Shown here piece by piece: positions 58,325-64,000 of a stretch of DNA of 64,000 bases. The stretch lies in contig JAOTON010001592.1 of the NCBI GenBank assembly GCA_034440635.1, positions 1,120,501 to 1,184,500 of the forward strand, given 5' to 3'. This DNA is from Lepas anatifera (lineage: Eukaryota; Arthropoda; Thecostraca; Lepadidae). Under the pieces are notes generated by a model that saw only the letters and a program-made list of their open reading frames with translations, was not told where the DNA came from and searched no databases. The position numbers and the translations under genes are program-made. The first letter of the stretch is position 1; every line of letters starts with the position of its first letter.

Positions 58325-58530
58325 AGAACCCCAGCCCACCACCGGAACAGGCAATTACCGTAATGGCGGGTAAATTTGGAAGGCAACGTTGAACGTTAAC
58401 AAAGCACAGGGACGGACGCCTTGCTCAGGTCGCCCTCTCACCAGTCAGCTGCCAGTTGACCTACGTCGGTTAAATGTCGAGCAACCGAGCGTCTTACATG
58501 AATCAGATCCAAGCTTTCGCACATAACACT
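58325..58530 (+). repeat. Dispersed SINE-like repeat, contiguous copy
   Basis: AGGGACGGACGCCTTGCTCAG, CCCTCTCACCAGTCAGC and CTACGTCGGTTAAAT occur in the same order as in the copies at 35265-35480 and 56630-57130. Confidence 0.55.
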
Positions 58531-59390
58531 TCTACTACATGTTTCGGAGCAACGGTTTTTTTGCCGAAAAAGGCAAATTGACTCCGAAAGAGCCAAAAAT
58601 CCTAAAATTTACTTTGAATAAAAACCAAATATATGCACAAAATCAGACTCCAGAGTGGAGCTTCAACTCACGAAGTCCATGGTCACTAAGCTTCTTAGGG
58701 GTGTGAAGTAAAGGTATTTGTATTGAGAGCGTAGTGCAACTTGGAAGTGTGCATTTTTTGGTGCCAGAAGCCATGATCGAATTATCTCGTGTTGTGGAAG
58801 GCACAGAAATTTTTAGGGGTAGGAGACGCACAGCCAAGATCCTGAAAAAGACAGTGAAAAGATTATTTTTAATTTTTCAAGCGGTGCTCTCTAAATTAGA
58901 CCGTCATTTATAGGTCTGAAAACGCAACTTTCCTCTACATCCATGCTTCAATCTGACCCGAGTAATTACGAAAGGTAGACTGTACGAAAATCCTACAACT
59001 TCTAGCTAAACACAATTTAGAATCTCAAAATTGACGCAATTAAGTCATAATGATGTCATCAAATAGGATAAGCACTAAATTTTTCCGATGTGGCTTTGTT
59101 GGGTCAGACTATCCTTGAACATGTAGGTAATTGTTTCTAAATTTAGACTGTCTGAGCCACATTTACAACCAATTTTATCCTAAGTTATGTACAAATGCAC
59201 AAATGCTCTTGTTATGATATCACTTACATTGATGTTTTAGAAATTGATTAGGTGCACTTGGACAGGTATTGTCTCTTGTTCCAGTCCATTAGAAAAGAGC
59301 TTCAGCGTCTAATGTCTGAATAGCAAGGATAAACCAAAGGATACTGCAATTTCCATACGCTTCCCTATATTATGACGTCACGAGTGGGTT
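58531..59390 (+). other. Synaptotagmin intron 4, no exon seen
   Basis: AT-rich unique sequence. No transposon end or exon is recognised. Confidence 0.5.
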
Positions 59391-60176
59391 TTAAAGGGAT
59401 ATACGCGAAAAATTATTATTGTGGTTTCTTACTATTTCAAAAATCCTGATTACAAATCTGTCAATCACTGTTGTATCTTCGGCAAAATTTTGGGAGGCTA
59501 CTCACTTATTATCGAAATAGGTTAACAGTTCTGATCAAATGCTGAAACCTTCACCCATCACTTACTTTTCGAAAACTATTTAAAGTTGAAAAGTAATGTT
59601 TTTTGTAACAAAAATGTATGTTCTCCTGTATTTGTCTGTGAATTAATTTTACAAAGCTTTAGAAAATATCAAATGAATTAGTTTGCCCTTAAAACGGAAA
59701 AAACCTAATTACTCAAGTATTCAGCCGTTTCGTACCTCGGGTCTTGTGTCGTCTTCTGCTTCAGCCCCAGGATGACGAAACTTTTGCGATAGAGAAGTCA
59801 CATGACCCCCTATGAGGTGGCTGTGCGTTCTGATTGGTCAGTTGTGATTTCTTAAAAGTCCTATATTTTTGTTTTAAGATTATTTTTGGCTGTATATTTT
59901 TTTAGAATAACTTTTTTATTTAATAGTTTTCAACTTTCAAGTCACTGCTTAGGAAAAATGGGACTGGTTTTTAGAGAATTAGAGAGCCTTAGCTGGGGGT
60001 ACGTCATATACATCGATAAGAGGTGTACCGGTAAAGTCGTCTAGAAATGTTGACTTTGAGAGCAATTTTAGGGCATTTGCAGGCCCAATTCGCAAAAATG
60101 AGAAAAGGACTTCTGAAACAACTTTTTGTGATCTTTTGATCTAGCTAATAAAAAATTTTCGCGTATCTCCTTTTAA
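59391..60176. mobile_element. TTAA-bordered element, family 5, copy 2
   Basis: A 786-bp copy with ends TTAAAGGGATATACGCGAAA and TTTTCGCGTATCTCCTTTTAA (slightly decayed). It matches 24206-24985 along its length. Confidence 0.88.
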
Positions 60177-62757
60177 GTAATTGAAAACTACATTTTCTTA
60201 GTCCTTTATGAGGTTGGGGATTTGAAAGCAAAACTGGTTGGCTATTTATCGGCTTAGGAGGAGGACTAAAATCTCCCTCTGCACAATAAGCTACTGTTTA
60301 TAACTGTGAAGTTCACGATGAGCTATGTGATATCCAAATAAGTTATGCTACAATTTACCTGTGACAAGCAATCTTTCACATTTTGTGAAATTTATATTGG
60401 CTTGTCGCTTCAGAGTATTAGCTCCGTTAGGCCGGTAATAGTTTCTTCGGTTGGAACGTTTGCATCTTTTTTCATTATTTTTGGTTTCAGTACAGTAGCA
60501 ACAGGGCCAACAAATCCATATCTTGTCAACGGGTCACCTAAAGGGAAAAAGAGGTAACTGAGGGTTGAATTAAAAATTCGGGACAAAACAAGATAAAAGG
60601 TCAAATTTTAGATAATTGGAGCCAAAAGGGCCAATCTGTTCGGAGCCCCGGGCCGGAGCAAAACACTCCAACAGCTAAGCCACTCAGGTGGAATATGTCA
60701 TAGGCGGATCTAGAATAGCCGGTCGCGAGGGGGTGCCATCTGGACCAGGGGGGACCTTAAGATGGTAAAACCTTTTTGGTGGGCGGGGCGCTGTGACCAT
60801 TTCAGAGGGCGGGGAGGAAGGGCCCGTCCATGCGCCCCTTGGATCCACCTATGCTTTAACCGATAGAGCGCCCGGTAGCGTAGCTGTGTTTCAGGTCTGT
60901 ATAAGCAGATCATTTACAGGTCTATTGTCTAACATTGAGCTTTGGCTTAACCATACGAGCGCCACATGGCTGCCGGGGTTCTGGTAAGTGCCCCGGAGAA
61001 GTGCCAGATTATACTGGCTTTGAATGGAGAAGTGGGGCGACTGGAGCATGGTGTGAACCATTGAAGTGCCCTCCCGATCCTTTCTGGGGCGAAGTTATGT
61101 GGTTTAGTGCCACTTCATCTCCCCTGGCGAGCCGCAAGAGACGACTGCCCTGGATATGCCACTGGTGTGTTAGAGCTGGAAGTCGTTGGCTAAAGCTGAT
61201 CATGCGAGCGATAGCCTCGAAACGATAATTCCCATGCAGGTCTCAGACTATTTCGCTAGGAAACAGGAGCGCCACCTGTGACAATAGATGGCGAGAAAAT
61301 AGCCATTGGATGTCAATTGGCCCAGCATGCAGTCGCCTCACGGTGCTGTTTTCACATACTAGCTATCAAACAAGACCGGAGTCACTTAAAACTGGAGATA
61401 TATGTGAAGAATTCGCCGGTGTATAATCTAACAATGTGCTTCCATTTCACCTGTAGAGCGTGTAAAAACAGTGTTTCCCATCTCGCCCGATTCCATTATT
61501 CCTTTTCAAATGTCATAGGGGGTCATTACCTCATCCATCAATTTGATGGCAATAACAACAGGCACGGGTGCAAGTGTCTGCACGTTTCCAAGCAAGTGTT
61601 GAGATCGTAGGAATGCACCACTATTACTGCTATCGTAATTATGTAGCAGTACCAGTAGTAATCGTACATACATGTGGTTGACGCTCATTGCAAAAATAAT
61701 GACTGAGAGTGCACCGGCATTTACGTCTTTGTCTTCATCGATTTCTCAGCTCTGTGCTTGGTTGTCTTGCCGGCGTAAGCCGACAGTCCTCAGAGTAAGA
61801 TGAAGACAGCGTGTTCTGTGCAGCTGCTGTTTCTACGGTCTGAGTACGCTTAAGCTGAAGACCGCCTGACAGCTGTCAGCGTAAACTTTATGGCTCAACT
61901 CCACAGGCCTTAATTAGATCTGCAGTGTAGGCCTCTTATACCAAAACAGTGTCATGACCCCCGTTTGGGAGCCATTGCTTTAAAGCCTCCCGAAGGTCGT
62001 CGTGGCAAGAAAAAGCGGCACAAGTTTCAAAGCTACAAAGAGGTGTAAGGCTAGAAGACAAGCCATCAGGAAGGAAAGCAATTCGAAGTGGTCGCAGCTG
62101 ATAGAACTCAAGATGACCTCAATAAGAATGGCTTCGGGCAGCAAGTCTCGAAAACATAACATCATAAACCCGACAAACCACATATAAACCACTTAACCAC
62201 ACATCCGAAAGAGGCATGCATAAAATGTTAAGAAAACCGCTTTCAGGATTGGAGGGAACATATAACTATGGTGGAAAATAAGTCAAAGGGTTGAACAATT
62301 TACGTGGGATATTTTATCAGATTCTTGTCAGCTATACTGGAATCAACGGGAATTGGATATTGTAATTCTGTAATTGATGTTTGATGTTTGTAATTCCTAT
62401 TTTCGCACGCCATTAACTATGAAAACATATTGAATATATTTCATTGAAATCGATAGCAGCCGGATAGTGTCGATCGAGTACGAAGGTCATAAACATCAAG
62501 TATTTGTATAAATAGCAACAGTTTATCTTCATTAACCACGGAAACTATGTATTAGGGAGGCGGCTTAACTGATAAATTATGGATTGTTCAGAAGACCAAA
62601 ACATTTCAACAATTCAAAACTTCTGTCGCGATGATTGGTCGGGCTCACCATTCCACATTAAATTGTTTTCACAAATACACTTGTGCACATAAATAAGATT
62701 GTAGTGAGATGAGGGTACTCAGCTAATAAGCTCGAATGATCGGTGTGGTGGTTTCAG
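60177..62757 (+). other. Synaptotagmin intron 4, no exon seen
   Basis: A probable miniature element at 60700-60853 is listed separately. Open frames at 60935-61228 and 61278-61610 have no matched splice sites or domains. The intron ends with GTGGTGGTTTCAG at 62757. Confidence 0.5.
60700..60853. mobile_element. Probable miniature inverted-repeat element
   Basis: Ends CATAGGCGGATCTA and TGGATCCACCTATG are imperfectly inverted and resemble the hAT-like ends at 14758 and 34298. No matching target-site duplication is visible, so the assignment is weaker. Confidence 0.5.
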
Positions 62758-62863
62758 ACCCGTGTGTGCGCGTGTCTCTGGTGCTTGGAGAAAGACACGC
62801 CAAGACAAAGCGCACCTCATGCCACAAGATGACTACAGATCCGGTCTTTAACGAGCGACTCAG
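62758..62863 (+). CDS. Syt17: Synaptotagmin-17-like gene, exon 5 (middle of C2B)
   Basis: The exon lies between the acceptor GGTTTCAG and the donor CAG/GTGAGT at 62864. Two bases complete the Asp codon begun by exon 4; then 34 codons and two bases follow (residues 340-374). It reads PCVRVSLVLGERHAKTKR and then TTDPVFNERL, the lysine-rich strand and the NPxFNE-like block of a C2B domain. The exit phase (2) with AG predicts Ser or Arg next, and Ser fits the family. The remaining C2B exons, about 100 residues, are not seen before 64000. Confidence 0.93.
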
Positions 62864-64000
62864 GTGAGTGGAAATATCTAGCCCCGTAGTCAGCTGCTGC
62901 TAACTTTATATCCCTCTTCTGTTCTGCGTTTGGGATTTGCACGTCCAGCTGGGAATGTTTAAACAAAACTTGGCTTCAGCCCCTGTTCGCGTTAGATACA
63001 TTTCGAAAAATTTGCCGTTATATAAAATATTTCAGAGAAACCAGTGTCACAAAAGTCACCACCTCAGATATAATACATTTGGGTGCTATAGCTGTTTTAC
63101 ATTTCACTGCAACTGTGTCTCAAAATACTCTATGGGCGTCATAAATATAAGACAATATATTTCTGGTTTAGCACTGCGCCCTGAAAAACCAAATAAGTGA
63201 ATGAACTCTTGACATATGAAATTCGAACCCCCAGAGCGTTTGCCTGGACTAGGGGTTATTTTCAGAGCATTTGCAAAGCGTAAGCACTAAGTGGTGCTTA
63301 AGTTTTCCAAATGACATTTTCATCGCTACAAATATTTTGATTTCGAAATAAACACAGTCGGTGTGTTCCGAACAGGGTAGTTTTCGTGAATTTGGTTAAG
63401 TTTTGCAGATGCCTTGGAAACATCAACCAGCACCGATTTGTCAGCTCTTAACAGACTGTGTGTGGTTGATAGGACAGTTCCCAGCGTTGTCCTTGGTAGC
63501 GGGTGCTATCTGCAGATACGTGACGAATATGTTGGACGTTGAAATCCGCAGAAGTGTTCTACTGTGGCCATAAATCAATGCATAGCACTTATAGTGAGAT
63601 GAAGGAGAGTAATTTATTGCAGTTGAAAAATTGATGGAGCTGCACGCCCACCGGTGGCAAGGGGCCGCCACCTATCAACCACGGACCACAAACTTGAATC
63701 ACACGAGCATTCCTTTTACCTTATGTGACGGACAGCTATCTACAGTGTGGGATCGAGTGTAGGTGGGCGATAACAAAGTACAACGCTGAGAGTACCACCG
63801 CTTGATAAAACGTGTGGCATATCGGGTAGGCGAGAACATTCTAACAGAGGTGCAGAAACTTGCCAACTCGGCTACCGAGTTTGTGACACATTTACGAAAA
63901 TTGAGGTGCATAATTGTGACAAAATAGCGATCCTGACTGTATGGCTCAAGATCAAACCCCATATTTTCGAAATAGAGAATGAAGCGTGTAGGAAATATTT
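62864..64000 (+). other. Synaptotagmin intron 5 (partial)
   Basis: I looked for an AG followed by a frame continuing C2B (Ser-Phe-type strand) and found none. The AG at about 63410 (TTTTGCAG/ATGCC) does not continue the domain. Confidence 0.55.

Noticed and set aside
63400..63430. AG at about 63410 as the acceptor of the next synaptotagmin exon
   Set aside because: The sequence that follows does not continue the C2B domain in any phase.

Overview
The window looks like intron-rich, transposon-rich nuclear DNA from an invertebrate animal. The features are short exons with GT/AG borders, introns up to 13.5 kb, tRNA-derived SINEs with long target-site duplications, a dead non-LTR retrotransposon, microsatellites and many short inverted-repeat elements. 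No bacterial gene layout, plasmid or phage feature is visible. The taxon cannot be fixed from the sequence; a marine arthropod such as a crustacean is only a guess.

The main gene is on the + strand from 40552 to beyond the right edge. Five exons (40552-40603, 41093-41232, 47215-47922, 49123-49240, 62758-62863) join with matching phases (1, 0, 0, 1, 2). They encode about 374 residues: a short acidic N-terminus, a cysteine-rich membrane-proximal segment, a basic/serine-rich linker, a full C2A domain and the first part of C2B. The C2A sequence best fits synaptotagmin-17 (the B/K protein). The rest of C2B must lie to the right of the window.

On the - strand, two exon-like segments (6013-5779 and 313-130) have compatible splice sites and phase and may be consecutive exons of an unidentified gene. 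A further exon-like segment (38177-37887) has a perfect donor and may be a separate or upstream part of a - strand gene. A candidate terminal exon lies on the + strand at 33352-33555.

Most of the rest is repeats. At least five families of short elements end in inverted repeats and are bordered by TTAA, as expected of piggyBac-type non-autonomous elements. Family 1 (about 1.03 kb, six copies) carries dense AGGTCA/TGACCT hexamers, including direct repeats spaced by 4 bases (DR4), the layout bound by some nuclear receptor dimers. Three full-length copies sit in introns of the synaptotagmin gene. Other families are nested inside one another or arranged tail to tail, which gives a relative order of insertion. 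A CR1/L2-like LINE remnant (26281-28858), a (CTG)n higher-order repeat (3210-3600), a 31-bp minisatellite (42410-42786), hAT-like miniature elements and a 97-bp near-perfect inverted repeat in synaptotagmin intron 3 complete the picture.
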